Under the pieces are notes generated by a model. It was given only the letters and a program-made list of their open reading frames with translations, was not told the DNA's origin and ran no database searches. Made by a program: the position numbers and the translations under genes. A stretch of DNA of 64,000 bases from Davidsoniella eucalypti (taxonomy: Eukaryota; Ascomycota; Sordariomycetes; Microascales; Ceratocystidaceae): positions 186,001 to 250,000 of the forward strand of contig RMBW01000036.1 of assembly GCA_004009845.1 (NCBI GenBank), written 5' to 3'. This document shows, piece by piece, positions 34,372 through 47,088 of this stretch; the stretch's first letter is position 1, and the number at the start of each line of letters is the position of its first letter.

Positions 34372-37300
34372 TGTGTATGTCGGTTGTGTATATGTGGGTT
34401 TTGTTTGTGTTGCTACCCTCTTGATTCCTAGTGGTGAACCCTCGATATGGAGGGGTTTGGTGGGGAGTATCAGAACAGCAAAATGAGCGCCGTTGATACG
34501 TCTTGTAAGGCAGCTTGACCGCAGAATCTATGGTTGGTCGAATTGATTGCTTATGCCCCGGAAAAAGAGAAAAGGACCTCGTCTTTGATAGCCTCCAAGA
34601 CCAGAATATTCAAATCGACCCAAAACAAACCCTCAACTGTCAATTCTAAGCCAAATATTCAAATTTCGTGATGGCTTCATTAGCAAAATCCAATCATCAG
34701 TTGACGGCTACCATTCTTCAGTCACGTGTTGCAGTTGGAGCTTTGTTTTTCTTTTATTTGGCAGCTGGCAGTGCTAGGGGGTCCACTCTGGCAGCTGCTG
34801 ACACGTTCCCAGCATCCTTTTGTTTCCCGTTTCTAATCAAGGTTGCTTTAGGCAAGTCTTATCTAAGATCATTTTCACAAGCCATTTCTATGTCAACTTG
34901 TTGGTACAATAAAGCTTGAAACAACACTAACATTATACGCGCTTCAGATATGGCAAATTGTGCTTCAGCCAAGAGTTTTTGCCACTTGCTTTTATAGAAT
35001 TATAATTGGTATTGTTAACGAGCGCGGTGGAGGCGTTGCTTTTATGGTTATTGCAACTTTGATGCGGCCTGTGTTTTCAGTCATACAAACCAAGCTTATT
35101 ATTAACTCTCACCCTAACACATGACCTGATCCCTTTGACCATGGAAACATTCAACACCGAAATGTAGTCGTATATTGTACATGAAGAGTACAAGCCATCC
35201 TGTTCTGCAATAGTATACATTACACACTGTGCAGATTTAATCACGGTTCCTACGCTGCTCTGGCAGCTTGCATATGCACTGCCAACTGGGCTGTTCTTGA
35301 CCGGCAGAAAGCTATACACATAATTATAGTTCTTTTCTAACTTATCTGGCATGCTGTGAGAGACCTTAGACTATTGATTTGATGTTAAGCTCCTCCTCCA
35401 TTGCTACCCCCATTTTCCATCTCTCACTCTCTGGGTAATATCCCCAAGACATGCAGGACTAGATCAGCTCTTGATGTTTTTTTTCGAAGGCGGGAGGCGG
35501 ATCGGAGGAGAATAAATATCCAGGGCTTAGTTGGTGCCTAGATATGTACATAGATGGAACCTACATTTGTTTCCCGATTTGTTTGCTTTCGTCATGTGCG
35601 TCTTGGTCTCTAGAGCAGAGATAAAAAGTTAGCCGGCCTTTGATATTGCTAATCAACTGTTGATTTGGAAATAGATTGAAGCTTATGTTGCCACCGTACC
35701 CATCCATTTGTTTCGTCCATGGCACCCTTTGTATTTGTTTACTGCTTGTTATGTCCGTATAAGCACGATTTTTGTTAGATGGGCGTAGTATAAATGTCGT
35801 CACGCAACGCAACACACTGTAACATGACGGCATGGTAAGCATCTGCTCGTTCTCTTTTAGTATATACACAACCATTTCAGGGCGAGCTAGCCGTTTATCT
35901 CGCTTGTTGGTAGAATAAAGGACGTGCATGGCCATGTAGTAGATTGGATATATGGCTACATCAAGAAGTAGAAAAGACTGTGAAGTGTGAATATAAGTGA
36001 ATATAAGGAACTCTATAGATTGCTAGCTGTGGTGCCGGATATATACATGCCGAGACCCAGCCAAACAAACTAGCAAGCTGTGCTTTTGTTTCATTGTTAC
36101 TATTGACTTCGTTTCTTTCACTTATCTATAAAGGCTACTATGAGCTGCCGCTTCAAATAAACCAAATAAATAGTGCTGTGATAAAAAATGTACGTTGTAT
36201 ACCACACATAATGTATATGTACATACAATGTGAAATGTCCAGATGTACATGCTTCAGTGTAAATATTCATACTTATATATGTAGCTAGCCAGCCATTTAT
36301 GCCCTTTCCAGGGGCGACGAAAAGAAAACCAGCGGTGGCTTGCATTTCTCTCTGTAGTTTACTTTCCTTTATGCGGCAGCATGCCCCCTCCAAGATAATA
36401 AATTCAAACTTTGGCGCAGAAGAGGTCTCAGCCTGCCGACCTGTGCTGTTGATATCCCACCCGGTAACAGTAGCAACGTGAATTGAAGAAGTGGCTGGGT
36501 TTTTTGCTAGTATGGATTTCTGTATGGTGTTGTTTGTGTACTTGTCGAGCCATATTCTGGGGCTATGTACATATCGGTTTTGTTTTTTTCCTCTGAAGCT
36601 CGCTTGTAGCTGATCTGCTGCCCATCACTGCTGGAAAGGCCATGTCCGGAAACTTGTATGTCTGTGAATGTTAATGATCACTACTTGAAAGTTCATGGCC
36701 CAATGCCCAGTGTTTGTGCTCTGCTCTGAAAAAGGAATTATTATTTTTGTTGAGCCCAGGTGTTCTCCAAAAAACATCAAGAGACAGTGTCGTTTATTAT
36801 GCACTGTTTACATCTTGCTTCAGACTAGACTCGGATCAAGAGGGCTGGTTGAGTCTTGTGAATTTCTGGTTAGAGCATCCAGATAACTAAGTAAAGGATG
36901 AACATTGCGCAAAAGCGGTGAAGGCTTGTAGACCGCCTCAAGTCCGGCAAAACGCATACAAAAGACAGTCACAAAAACAAGAGAAACAAACAAGAAAAGT
37001 AAACACAGCGGTAAAGAATGGTAATAGAGGATATTTTGGCCAAACAAAAAAACCGATACACTGCGGCTTAATGTACTTTGTTTGGATTCGGCGTTTCAAC
37101 GCGTGAAACTTGTTCGGCTGCATACTTAGAATGTATAAATACATGACTATGTAGCTGTATTACTCTTCTGTATTTGTAGGAAGTACATAAATCCACTAAT
37201 AGGTGATCCGCATTGAAGTATGCAGACGTGTTTTATTCCATTTGTATATTTTATACCGGCCAAGCCATGTTTTCTCTACGCCGGCACCAAAGACGCAAGG

Positions 37301-38400
37301 AGGTGGAAGAAAGTGGAAGCTGTTCTCTTCTTATGTCTCTTTATGAGTCGCTTTTCCTGCATCAAAGGCAAGGCTGAGCCCAGCAAGAAAAGACAACACA
37401 AAACCAGAGACACAAACACAAGGTGTCCGTCTACAAAGGTGCTAGGCAGAATTTGAGAGCACATGTGATACATACAATCGCAGAGTTGTAACAGTGCATT
37501 TTTATCGATAACTAGGCTGTTGAACCGTCTCGATTCCTGGTAGGCTCGGCCTCCGACCTCAACTTGCATCGGGAAGCGCGGACCACTTGCCTTGAATCCC
37601 GTAGAGAGAGAAGGAGGGAGTGGGTGATGAAGGTCATAGAGAGCAAAGTTGGTTGACAAAGTAGCTACGAGGCTTTGTTATTTCTCGCTTGCTTTCACAC
37701 GCTTCTGCTCTGCTCTACTGCGGATCTATGGCTTGCGAGCTTGGTGGTGTGGTCAGACAACGTAATTGTCTTCTTTTCCCGGGTTAATCCTAGCCCATGG
37801 GCTGTGGCGCTGTTGCTAGACAAGGGATAAGAACAGGCTCACAGAAAAAAAGACAAAAGAGACAAAGAAAACACAGCATCTCCAACATCATGAAACCCGA
37901 TTTTCCTTTTTAGTATCGTCTTGGTGCTGGATTAGCCCGTTCGCATTGATCGGGAAACCTGGTTGGTCGTGGAGAGAGATACGGATAATGGATATATATG
38001 TACGACTATATCAGGCTAGAATAGAGAAGCCAAGATATGGGAATGTGTTTGCCTGACTCTATGATGTGTGCTCCCATAATGAACTGCTGCCCACAGACAA
38101 TTACAAGGTATTTCTCCTTCAATTTGATAGACAAACCAGAGCGAGAGGCCTCATTGCATGCATATGAGATGGTCAACATGTTTTGATTGTTGAAGGTGGC
38201 CATATCAGGGCGAAGTAGGTAATATCAAGTCAGGTATTGGAGGCTTCTGCCTAGATATCAATATGTAGACAGAATATATTTACAATATTATATGTCGTGC
38301 GTTATACATATTTTTATATACATACATGTTGAAGCATACTCATCTAAACTGACAGATTGGTACATTACACCATATTACCATATCACTATTTGTATTTGTA
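34372..38400. other. Long intergenic region, no gene supported
   Basis: 4 kb upstream of MRPL40. A frame from ATG 34671 to 34919 (82 codons, one hydrophobic stretch GALFFFYLAAGSA) is divergent from MRPL40 but has no recognisable family. Other frames are short. No RNA gene was recognised. Confidence 0.45.
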
Positions 38401-39089
38401 CAGAGCGCAGCTTTTGTTGTAGGATCAGGCAGATCGGTCTCTTGCTAGTAACTCTCTGTTCTCGACATGTACTTAGTATTATAACTGTATTGAACACTGT
38501 ATCAACCGTTGTCATTATTATCATTAACAATCCCTTGTTTATTTCTATAATCAGTGGAGAATGGTCATCATCTAGAGGCCTTGGTTGGCTGATAAGAAGG
38601 ACAGTGATGAAATTTGTTGTGAGATGTTGGAATTGTGCCTATCGGCAGATTTCACGATATCGCTACAATAAGTTGAAACTAGTATGTAAGATCTGTTTAA
38701 TTCATAACTATGTGTATCCAAAAACCCTTATATATTTAGGCTAATACTATCCCAAGCCTCTTGACCTGCATTTCATCCGTTGCAGTTGTCGTTGAAATTC
38801 ATGTTGCTCACGTGCCTCCTGGCTTCTGAGATCTTGGGTTATTTGGGATATTTCTCGAAGTCTAAGCTCCAGATCCGGTATTAGACACAATGAGTAGTTG
38901 CATAGTAGTATATGTATAACGGTATGGTGATATATCTGTATTGTTTTATATATAGTGTAGAAAGATGACTATTATTCAAAAAAGTGAGGATTTTAAAAGT
39001 GGGGAAACCTGAGATGTCGAGAACAGGGAGTTACTAGCAAGAGACCGATCTGCGCCCTGATCCTACGACAAAAGCCAACCGCTGCACTG
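38401..39089 (-). mobile_element. Decayed short relative of the Tc1/mariner element, 689 bp
   Basis: Flanked by TA (38399-38400 and 39090-39091), with diverged terminal inverted repeats: 38401 onward starts CAGAGCGCAG and the right end, reverse-complemented, starts CAGTGCAGCGG. Both run into GTAGGATCAGG and TCTCTTGCTAGTAACTC. Read on the minus strand, it follows the order of the 6809-8111 element: terminal repeat, leader, coiled-coil frame, then the right-hand non-coding part. The transposase C-terminus is absent. It is older than the first copy, judged by repeat divergence. Confidence 0.88.
38764..38888 (-). pseudogene. Remnant of the transposon coiled-coil reading frame
   Basis: The reverse strand reads LELRLREISQITQDLRSQEA followed by EFQRQLQRMK, matching the coiled-coil start of the frame at 7066-7470. 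The position of the original ATG is GTG (38888-38886) and a small deletion shifts the frame just after it. Confidence 0.8.
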
Positions 39090-42001
39090 TATATCTGATG
39101 CCTCCTTCACATACAGATAAGTTGATACAAAGGCACTACTCATTGCAACCTTAGATAATCCATGGGCTATCTAAAAACATGGCTAAGCGACAATACATAT
39201 ATTCGTTCTATAGCAAGCAAGCAGCTTATCCGAAAGAGGATAGATATAGGTAAGCCAAGTAGCGAAAGCCCTCCCTTCTCCTCCTGCAACAATGTGGTGA
39301 GCTAGGGATAATAAAGCTGGCACATGCACTACGTAAGATTAGGAAATACATAAATACATATATAAATATGTACAATGGACAAGTTAGCGACGGGCTAAAG
39401 GGACAAGGCTGCTCCTTATACATATAGAGGGCTGATACAACATACTTACTATCTCCTCCTACTTGGCCCATTTCTACTTCCTCGGAAAAAGACCTGTTAT
39501 AGTGGAAGTAGAAAAAAAGGAAATACAAAGGCCCTGACCAAAGTTGCCAATGGAACTATAGACCCTATTTTCCTTCTCTACATGTATTATTTAGTGAGAT
39601 GTAACAATTGTACGCGCCCCTGAACGGAATTGGAGCAGGCTATGGCTAGTTGGATTCGCTTCTAGACCTCGTTAAAGTGCATGACAACTTGGCATCTTTC
39701 AGTGGCCATCGTGAAAGACAAAAGCAAAGCCGTGTTGGCTCAAAAGGGGCGGGCTGAGTTATGGTCTTATCTACATTGCATAGTTGTATATGCCCACAGT
39801 TTGTTGCTGGATTGTTTTCCTCTGGTACGTATTATCGGTTGTTTTAGCATGAACACATCGTAGGCACTTATTCTCTTTGAGGCGGACGAGACGATTAATG
39901 AGTGGACAAGGCCTCCAACTGCTGCGCGCGAACCTCTGTCGAGGGAAGAAACAGAAACATGGAGAAAACAAAAAAAAAAACATAATATACCATTTCATAT
40001 TAACGCTCTCTATATATGCGACATATGCTGAGGCTTATGCTCAATGGTGAGCAACACGAAATGTTGCAAATTCAAAACGTCATGACGCTCTAAATAACAC
40101 AAGTGACGGAGCTAGTGCTTTGTTTGGGATTATCTAGGCTCAACTCTGTATACGTTTTACTACTAATATGTAGGCGATCTAGCGATGATCAATCAATGCA
40201 AAATAGAAAAAAATGGCTGGCTCCAGGGCGTCGCACATGTCAAATAGTGAAATCAGAGGCACTGTTTGCCTATATTCCGCCACATACATATATATTTGTA
40301 TAATATAAATAGAGACATGCTAAGTTAGCCCAGAGAAAGATATTGAAATAGGCTGTATGTTCTAGAGATTTCCATCCCTTTTTCGGAACATACTAATATA
40401 TACAACGTAAGCCTCTTTAACCCGTCGAGTAAACATGAATCAGAACTAGCTGATAAGATAATATGATTTCGGGGCTATCCCGTGTATCCGTGTATGAAAT
40501 TGAACCGTAGTGTGGTAATGTAATGAAAGCTTGCTGTTGGATCTCACTTGCTTGCTTTTTTGGTGAAGGTGCTGTTGCAATCGTCATCAACCCTCCAATG
40601 GGGCTCGATTAGGAAAATTAGCCACGGGATTTGGGGGATCAAAAAGTGATGGCCGACTTATCACTCTGTTGCTGGGATGCTATGCAGAGGGTTAGCTCGT
40701 AAAAAAGAAGAAAAAGGAAAATACAAGTTTGGCTGGATTGAGATTTCAAATTCCGCCTTGTTTACCCTCCACCTAAACACCCGCCAGTATCTACATGTTC
40801 ATACATAGTACATATAAGCAAGAACGGATGTGCCGTAGTACCCGAGACCTATCTACACTGTAGACCGAAAATCAAGAATAAAAACAGTGGGAGACACTAG
40901 CGTCGAGGCTGCGGTGGTTCTAATGCTGGCTGACCTGTACAGATACACAGCTAAGCCGAAGCCAGCTGTTTTCCTTGCAATGTACGAGCTCTTCCTGCGG
41001 AATAAGAAATACGGCGCTGTGTTTATAATGCAGTGACGCACTTCTAGTAGTGTTAAGTTTGTATACTATGTTTTTTTTTTGTTTCTTCCTTTTTTTCTGG
41101 CTAGAGCACCTGTGGCGTCAAGCTATTTTAGCTAGTGCATTCCCATAATGCGGCAGTAGACAGATAGTGGCTTTTACTAGATGGCGGGGGAAAATATAGC
41201 GGCTTAAGGGCGGGAGCCAATTCTAGCCACCAAATATAGTGATGTTGCCTACAGGGTCTGACCATTAACTCCCCGACTATTGTCAGCACAGAGCTTGGCG
41301 ATTACAGTGATAATGATGATAGCAGTAAGCCCTGCGGGTCTGTTGATGGGCGCCGCCCCCTTGAATTAAGATATATGCAAGCTGAATATGCGTTCTTCGA
41401 GGCGATAAGTTTAGAGATGGCGATGAGCAAGCAGCTAACGTCCTATTTGGATAAGATTAAAAGCACAAAAGAGAACCGCAGTGTGCATACATACATGATC
41501 AGTATTACTAGATGCTTGGCTGGGCCGGATGCTGGCTACTACCAAAGCGGCATAGTGTTGCTCTGCCAGTGTGGTTTTTAGTTGCTTCAGCTCAGTTGCT
41601 GCAGCCCCCCCCCAAGCTAAAAGCGCCGGCCGCAGCTTTTTTGGTGCAGTCTTGTCTGCTCGTTTTAGTTGCTCCTTTTTTTTCTCGCCTGTCTCTTTTC
41701 TTCTAACCCATCGCTCACTTCCAAGCTTTCTTTCTCCTTCTTCCTTTCCTACTTTTTTTCTTTTCGTCAACGCTCACCCAAAGGGACCATCGAAACTCAA
41801 CTAGCAATACCATCTATTTACATTTCCCATCTTCTTCCGTTTCCTTCCATCACCACTCATTCGCCTAGAAACAACACATTTCTTGCTGCTTCACCATCGT
41901 ATCTGCGGCATCCGCTTCGTTGCTCTTACTGCTGCCATCATCTTCGCGCCTTTGCCGCACTTAATATCCATCTCTACCTACGAACCCCCTTTCCAGACAC
42001 A
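39090..42001. other. Intergenic region and RHO1 promoter/leader
   Basis: No gene up to about 41.5 kb. A TACATGTA site is at 39579. From about 41640 to 42001 the + strand is strongly pyrimidine-rich, typical of a fungal promoter and 5' leader feeding RHO1. Confidence 0.55.
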
Positions 42002-43694
42002 ATGGCTGAGATTCGCCGAAAGCTCGTTATCGTCGGTGACGGTGCCTGTGGCAAGACCTGTCTTCTAATGTGAGTAGACCTCCTGTATATATTGCACACC
42101 CTCCAGCCAGCACACATGTATCAACTTGCTGCGTCTGCATCATCGAATGGCGCCGTTGATGCCGATCTGTCAGCGTCTCATCCAAATGATCATTGTGCCG
42201 TTATGCGATCGTGTCGTCCATTCGCCCTTTGATCGCGATCGAACAGCTTCATCATCTCGCATCGGGTCCATAGCCTTGTCCGGACACGGTCTATACATCG
42301 CGTATCGACTCGACTATGCACCTTCATCAACATCGCTTTGCCAAGTGTCCACTAGCTAACATCGATACAGTGTCTTCTCCAAGGGTACTTTCCCTGAGGT
42401 AAGATATAACTCCCTGATATTGCCACCCTTCAATGATATAGCATACCCCATCCATCACCACTATCAATACATTCACAAGCTGTGAAAAGACCCCGACGAC
42501 GTGCATCTACAATAGACCAACTTTCCCGATTGAAGCGGCCGTGTTTTCCATATCGCTGTTCTCGGATCAAAGTCACATAGTCTTATCAATACTGTCAAAC
42601 GAGCCCGTTCAAACACCCACTCATAAGCGCCCCCGTGGTTTTGACGACATACTTGTTATCGATCGCTTTTGCATTATACTAGCCAGTATCTGCTTGAGTC
42701 AAGCGTGTTTCAGCTGACAAGAATATCGTTACGAAACTGCATATTATTCACCTACCAGCCACCGTATTATCTTTGCATCTTGCCCACAAACTATCCCCAA
42801 ATTTGGAGTCGTCTGCGATTGAAGATCGATTCCTTGAACTACTAGCCTCGCGCTCCAAATTATTCGTCATCGAACGAATAACATTCGTATCTCAGCAACC
42901 TCCTTTTTTATTTTACTTCAATCACGAAACTACCACAACATCGCTACATTGAGGCTATAACAATAACTTTGCAGGTTTTTATTTATTCTAACAATACAAT
43001 TATAGGTCTACGTCCCTACCGTTTTCGAGAACTACGTCGCTGATGTCGAGGTGGATGGCAAGCACGTTGAGCTGGCCCTTTGGGATACTGCTGGTCAGGA
43101 GGATTACGATCGTCTGCGCCCTCTATCCTACCCCGACTCTCACGTTATCCTAATTTGCTTCGCTGTCGACTCTCCCGATTCTCTGGACAATGTCCAGGAG
43201 AAGGTACGAACTAGCTCTTCCCACATTCGTGCCGCCTTAAATGAGCTCCCCATGGCCTGTAGCCTATTTGGAGAGCCACTGCAACCCTACCTCATCTATT
43301 AGTCTTTTTCCGCATTCGCTAACAACACGTGCTTTACCCTGCTATAGTGGATTTCCGAGGTCCTACATTTTTGCCAGGGCCTACCCATCATTCTGGTCGG
43401 TTGCAAGAAGGATCTCAGACACGATTCTAAGACCATCGAGGAGCTCCGCAAGACCAGCCAGAAGCCTGTCACCCCCGAGGAGGTCAGTACTTGATTACAT
43501 GCCGGAAACCTATAGCCCGTAATACTAACACTCAATAGGGTGAGGATATCCGCAAGAAGATTGGTGGTTACAAGTACCTCGAGTGCTCGGCCAAGACTAA
43601 CGAGGGTGTCCGTGAAGTTTTCGAGCACGCCACTCGCGCTGCTCTGATGTCCCGGAAGAGCGGCAAGACCCACCGCAAGTGTTTAATCCTGTAA
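42002..43694 (+). CDS. RHO1: Rho1-family small GTPase
   Basis: Five exons: 42002-42069, 42371-42398, 43006-43203, 43348-43482 and 43539-43694, all with GT-AG borders and agreeing phases, giving 194 aa. Rho1 switches between GDP and GTP at the plasma membrane and activates beta-1,3-glucan synthase, protein kinase C and formins in cell-wall integrity and polarity. Visible are the P-loop GDGACGKT (12-19), the effector region YVPTVFENYV, switch II WDTAGQEDYDRLRPLSYPDS (58-77), the base-binding GCKKD (116-120) and ECSAKTNEG. The C-terminal CLIL is a CAAX box ending in Leu, predicting geranylgeranylation. The basic stretch before it (SRKSGKTHRKC) is shorter than in many Rho1 proteins. Introns 1 and 2 are long (301 and 607 nt) for this genome. 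Confidence 0.98.
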
Positions 43695-45455
43695 GCGGCT
43701 TATTTACTGCTTGTATAAGGTCTGCCCTCTTGTCCTCCAACGACACAGCACTCGTGAATAAATGGCCTGTACATCCATTGTTTCCATGCGCCGTTTGTTA
43801 AACCTGTCGATAGAATGGTGAAGTTGGAGAAACCTGGGGGTTCTTGATATCAGGATAGGGCAGACGCGGGCCCGCGATAGGTTCTTCTTTGTTCTTTATT
43901 GGGTTAAAGTTGGTGTGCCTCCATCATTTCAGCCTCATGACATGGCCGTATCGCTTTTCTATTTCCCTTTGTTGCTTAGGCTGCGGGACAAGAATGAAGG
44001 TGGGCGAAACTTTTTTAATGTTAGGAAAGATGAGAAGTAAAAAAGAAGGATTGGGAAAAGGGGTGGACGGGAATTCTGCATATCGTCTTCAGCAATGTTC
44101 TTTTTCTCATCTTTTCCTGTTCTTTTCTTTTTTTACCTTCTGTTTTCTTTTTCCTTGTTTTGTTCTTGCCCTAGTCGAAGTTAACTTCCATCAATGATAC
44201 CCTCGTCTTGCAAATAAACAGACGTGTCAAAGGGAAGGGGAGTCGGGGTTCATATTTTTTTTACATTTTGATCTCGCAAAGTCGCCTTTTTGCTCCTCTT
44301 TGCTTTTTTATTTATTCCTATTTTTTTTTTGCCGTTACTCTTCATCCTTTTCTCTTCTTCTGTTCCCTTTTCTTGCTACAATCTCTTTTATTTCATCACT
44401 ATTGCTTTTTGATGTTTTGTTGCATGTTCTTTATCACCTTTCATCTAACCTCTTCCCTTGTTTCCCTCTTACATTATGGGTTTTCTCGCCTTCCCTCTTG
44501 CTTAAACAAAAATTTATCCTATTTTGCTCTACATCTGGGAAACCATAAATTTGGCTAGTATTTGAGATAGAGAGTAAATGCTCATAGTCCTTTTTCCGGT
44601 TTTTTTTACTACTTTGTATCTTTTGTTACATTTGTTCCCTCTTCACTCTAGTACCCTATACTTTACCTTCTATAATTTGTGTCTAACTGTAATGCCATTG
44701 TTTTTTTAATATTTTTATCTCCATCATGATGTCAGTACGTTACCCTGAGTATGACATGCATATCAGTGAAATTCGTACCTAAGTCAAGTTTATTTTGGAG
44801 TGACTTTATATACATGCCAAGGACTGACATACATAGTATAATCATTGCATTTATTGTTTAGCATGATTAGAGTAAGAACAGGAAGCACGCATTAGAACGC
44901 ATATCTTATACAGTTCCTCAGAAAAGAATCGTCATTATACAATTCTTGAAACTTACTGATATGCTTAAGCCATTTATCACTTCAAGTAGAACTATATACC
45001 ATTTTAGATTTGTGTATATATGCTATGGACCACGATAGTAATACCCCGATATATGGGACTCGATGGATTACCGTGGTCTAGTACAAAGAAAGCCGCTGAT
45101 AGCAAAGAATACGTGTAGTATAAAAACCAAGATTTCAAATGTAAAAAGAGGTATCAATCATCAAAGCGATAATTTAGGAAATGTGGAATTGTATTGATGA
45201 GATGGGTATCGTGACTTTTTGTGTCGGTCAACCACTAAGTACAACCAAACCACTACTTTTGGATGTTGGGTGACATGAACTAAGATACAAAGACTAAGCT
45301 CCATTATACCAACATCGGCCTGGTCTTATAGATAGATAGCTTTAGAGATATCAGATCATCACATGTTCATCAGGCCGTAGCCCCGCATGGTGGTGGTATT
45401 TAACGGGCATATTCTTGATATCCGCCCGCTTCTATCAGAGCCTCTGCCTATTTCT
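43695..45455. other. RHO1 3' flank and intergenic DNA
   Basis: T/C-rich sequence from about 44090 to 44720 gives long but meaningless open frames. No domain or RNA gene is recognised. Confidence 0.5.
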
Positions 45456-45653
45456 TTATGGGGCCTCTTCAACCTACAAAGTTTCAATGATGCTTAGTTA
45501 GTAGACTTTAAATACTCACTGTATGTTTGGATTGTGTTTGTTGTTACTTACATAGCGATTGCTGCAGGGAATACAGACACGTTTGTTTCCAGTGTCATCT
45601 GAAGTGTAGCACGTACAGCAGGTTGATAGTGTCTCCGAGTTGGTTTTATGCAT
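45456..45653 (-). CDS. 39-aa microprotein with two CxxC pairs (unrecognised)
   Basis: Exon 1 is 45552-45653 (ATG 45653, MHKTNSETLSTCCTC) and exon 2 is 45456-45473 (VEEAP, TAA). The 78-nt intron has GTAAGT, a perfect TACTAAC branch and a GTAG acceptor, joined in phase 0. The mature protein has C12-C13-T-C15 and C27-I-P-C30, so two CxxC pairs 11 residues apart, a spacing able to bind one metal ion. No signal peptide. An in-frame ATG at 45740 exists, but the stretch between looks like an A/C-rich 5' leader, so I chose the later start. A TA-rich TATA-like run (45778-45792) and an AGGGG stress-element-like sequence (45763-45767) lie upstream. A second gene of the same build is at 47089-47317. Confidence 0.55.
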
Positions 45654-47088
45654 GGTAAATATAATGAGTTGAGAGTATGAAATCAGTTTGAAATTGTATA
45701 TGAAATGTTGTTGCTTAGATATGAGTTTGCTAATAGGCATCTACAAACTATATTGTACTAGAAGGGGAGGAGCACCGATATATATATATATATTCATATA
45801 TCTATAGATTGATGACAACTTTGTGTGGGAATTTCAAATATGAGTAGATAACATATGCCTTATGACTTGGATCATCTCTCTGGGAATCTCAGGTGTGTTC
45901 ACCTAGAAAGTGACATATATACTAATATATGGTGGAATGAAAGCACAGCGTAGTATATGTTATCGACTAATGGCCATAAACAACAAAGTTATGACTGAGA
46001 ACTAAAAATAAATGTGTATTATATGCCTATTGTTCAAAAAAGAAAGAATAAAAAATATAGAAATAAAAATATGTATAGATTACACTCTCGCTTATCAACA
46101 ACAATATAATACATTAACCAAAATTACAATCAACACTATCACAATCACAATCACAATGGTTTGTGGCAAGGAGCTTTCACCTCAAATACAATCAGTCAAC
46201 TCTTTACTCCGAAAAAGACAGTGACGACAACCAAAGCCGTCCAGCGATCGGGCCAACCAAGGAAAATAACAGCCGAGAAACGAGATCATGTATACGCCAT
46301 AATAAAGCACGCGAATCCCCATATCTCACCTCCACCTGTTAAACTCTGCTACGAGATTTCCGGTTTCCTTTTTCCTTTCTTCAATGGTATGGTGTAGTTC
46401 AACTTGCACAAGCTCTTTAGCCATCTCTCTCTTCCGTCTAATTCACAAGTGAGCGAGATTTATCACAGATTGATTAGTTAGTTATAGTGAGTAAAGAAAA
46501 GAAAAATTTCAAGCTTTTTTTTGGCACCGAGGCAGGAATCATAGATAATGACATAGCAGTAGCCTACTATACCTCTTATTTCACTGATTTTCAATCGTTG
46601 TCCTGGGGGGTTCTATATGCCTTGTGCGTTTTCTAGAGTTTGCTAAAATTTTACCTTGGGCTCTTCCCGGTTGCCTCGAAGCGGGGGCGCAGCCATCTTG
46701 TTTGGTGAATGATGTAGTAAAAGAGCAGAGCATTTTAAAACGAGGGCTAACTAACTGCTATTCTTTTGCTTATATTCATAGGCAAGACCGACCAATGGTT
46801 TGATATGTCCCGCTATGAATATGATATACTCTGGACAACATGACGTACATATTTTACGCCCTGTGTGATAATATTGGACGACATTTGGTTATATATTGTC
46901 ATATATTGACTTATTTTCGGAGCCAATAATCATGTAAGCCGATGTCATACGAAGATCAGTTGTCGGGTTTGGAAAGAGACGGCTAGGCAGAAATATATGT
47001 TTATTTGTATTTATAAGCATTTCAAAGAAAAGAAACTCAAGCTACGAGTGCTGGAATAAGGAGCGGACATGTCTGATATGATATGATA
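45654..47088. other. Intergenic region containing a transposase relic
   Basis: Between the two CxxC microprotein genes. Other than the Tc1-like fragment at 46157-46397 I see no coding sequence. Confidence 0.5.
46157..46397 (+). pseudogene. Tc1-like transposase N-terminal fragment, frameshifted
   Basis: ATG at 46157 opens MVCGKELSPQIQSVNSL, like the start of Tc1-type transposases, but hits TGA after 22 codons. In the neighbouring frame the sequence continues QRSGQPRKITAEKRDH and VYAIIKHANPHI, matching the second DNA-binding helix-turn-helix, preceded by an RSGRP-like hook. The frame ends at 46395-46397 without any catalytic domain. It belongs to a different Tc1-like family from the elements at 6809 and 38401, which lack this sequence. 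No terminal repeats are recognised, so it is a truncated relic. Confidence 0.65.

Noticed and set aside
34671..34919. 82-codon frame with a hydrophobic segment divergent from MRPL40
   Set aside because: No family, no signal-peptide cleavage context, and the 3' half looks like random sequence; transcript evidence would be needed.
38292..38744. 150-codon + strand frame
   Set aside because: Mostly covers the terminal repeat and non-coding right part of the decayed transposon read on the wrong strand.
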